Positions 7,630 through 7,957 of a DNA stretch of 7,957 nt are shown here, piece after piece. The DNA lies in contig JAISPA010000004.1 in the NCBI GenBank assembly GCA_031275255.1, forward strand, positions 1 through 7,957, read 5' to 3'. The DNA is from Acidaminococcales bacterium. GTDB taxonomy: Bacteria; Bacillota; Negativicutes; Acidaminococcales; JAISLQ01. The position numbers and the translations under genes were made by a program. The notes beneath the pieces were generated by a model, which did no database searches, was not told where the DNA came from, and saw only the letters and a program-made list of their open reading frames with translations. Every line of letters begins with the position of its first letter. Within the stretch, counting starts at the first letter, position 1.

Positions 7630-7860
7630 GGTTATGATCAGGATATGATTTCGCGTCAGCTCTCCGCAGAGAGCCGCTGTTTGCTGTAAAGCGGCGTGAG
7701 CGCGCGGCGTTACCGCCTTGGAGCCGCGGGAGTGAAAATTTTTATAGTAATTCCCGACGGCTGTCGCCGTTACTGACGTTTGAGCGGGCTTTTGCGTTAA
7801 AGTCAACAAGGGTGGAACCGCGTGGATATTCCCCGTCCCTTTTCGGAGACGGGGTTTTGT
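7630..7860 (+). promoter_or_regulatory. T-box tRNA-sensing leader (possibly for threonyl-tRNA synthetase)
   Basis: T-box leaders sense uncharged tRNA and allow transcription of amino-acid genes. The diagnostic T-box AAGGGTGGAACCGCG is at 7808-7822, just before a terminator. Stem I carries AGAGAG (7668-7673) and an apical stem CCGCT/AGCGG (7674-7678, 7690-7694) with a TTTGCTGTAA-like loop. Its 3' side ends CCTTGGAGCC (7716-7725). ACGGC-TGTC-GCCGT (7757-7770), GTTACTGACG and GAGCGGGC match the usual middle region. In the specifier region CGTTACCGCCTTGGAGC, aligning with the common codon-A-CC-TTTGGAGC layout gives ACC (Thr). GTT or TAC are less likely, because UGGA in the T-box expects a tRNA discriminator U, whereas Val and Tyr tRNAs usually carry A. 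The leader is certain; the amino acid is tentative. The regulated gene is outside the window. Confidence 0.93.
7831..7858 (+). terminator. Intrinsic terminator of the T-box leader
   Basis: CCCCGTC (7831-7837) pairs with GACGGGG (7848-7854) across a 10-base loop, followed by TTTT (7855-7858). It lies eight bases after the T-box, the normal place for the terminator that competes with the antiterminator. It is the default off state when the tRNA is charged. Confidence 0.92.
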
Positions 7861-7957
7861 ATGTTTATTGCTTGATTTAACCTGCCCCGATACTGTTCCC
7901 CGGCTAAAATCATGGATAAGATTTGCGAGATGATGTGCCGCCCTGCGAGACGCAAAA

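Overview
The window is part of a division and cell-wall (dcw) cluster from a Firmicute, most likely a diderm one (class Negativicutes). Three things point there. The FtsQ/DivIB - DUF881 (YlxW) - DUF1290 (Sbp) - FtsZ order is typical of Firmicutes. A T-box tRNA-sensing leader lies at the right end. A small Skp/OmpH-like protein with a signal peptide follows ftsZ, and such a protein makes sense only with an outer membrane. No sporulation genes (spoIIGA, sigE, sigG) follow ftsZ, although they often do in spore formers. The taxon is inferred from gene content and not from any search.

Layout, all genes on the + strand. Positions 1-749 hold the 3' part of murD. murG (763-1869) and murC (1964-3367) follow and complete three cytoplasmic or membrane-face steps of peptidoglycan precursor synthesis. 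Next are ftsQ/divIB (3387-4142), a DUF881 membrane coiled-coil gene (about 4180-4878) and sbp (4875-5204), with tight junctions including an ATGA overlap. ftsZ (5315-6397) follows a 110-base spacer that carries a likely sigma-A promoter overlapped by inverted repeats. ftsW, murB and ftsA, which often sit among these genes, are absent from the positions where they would be expected.

Positions 6398-6869 hold no convincing complete gene. The first 34 codons after the ftsZ stop stay open in the ftsZ frame and encode a second FtsZ-tail-like motif (ELPSWLRYRP), which is the oddest observation in the window. The ompH/skp-like gene (6870-7328) has its own TATAAT promoter and a strong ribosome binding site. 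A GC-rich, hairpin-rich stretch without a credible gene (7329-7575) comes next. A clear promoter (TTGAAT-17-TATAAT) then drives a T-box leader that ends in an intrinsic terminator at 7831-7858. The regulated gene lies beyond the window; the specifier and T-box bulge bases suggest threonyl-tRNA synthetase, but weakly.

Together the genes make lipid II precursors (MurD, MurC, MurG) and assemble the division septum (FtsQ, YlxW-like, Sbp, FtsZ). The Skp-like protein probably serves outer-membrane protein traffic. I saw no mobile element, CRISPR array, tRNA or rRNA, and no wholly new system. The possible novelties are the split FtsZ tail, the ftsZ promoter dyads and the structured intergenic sequence.
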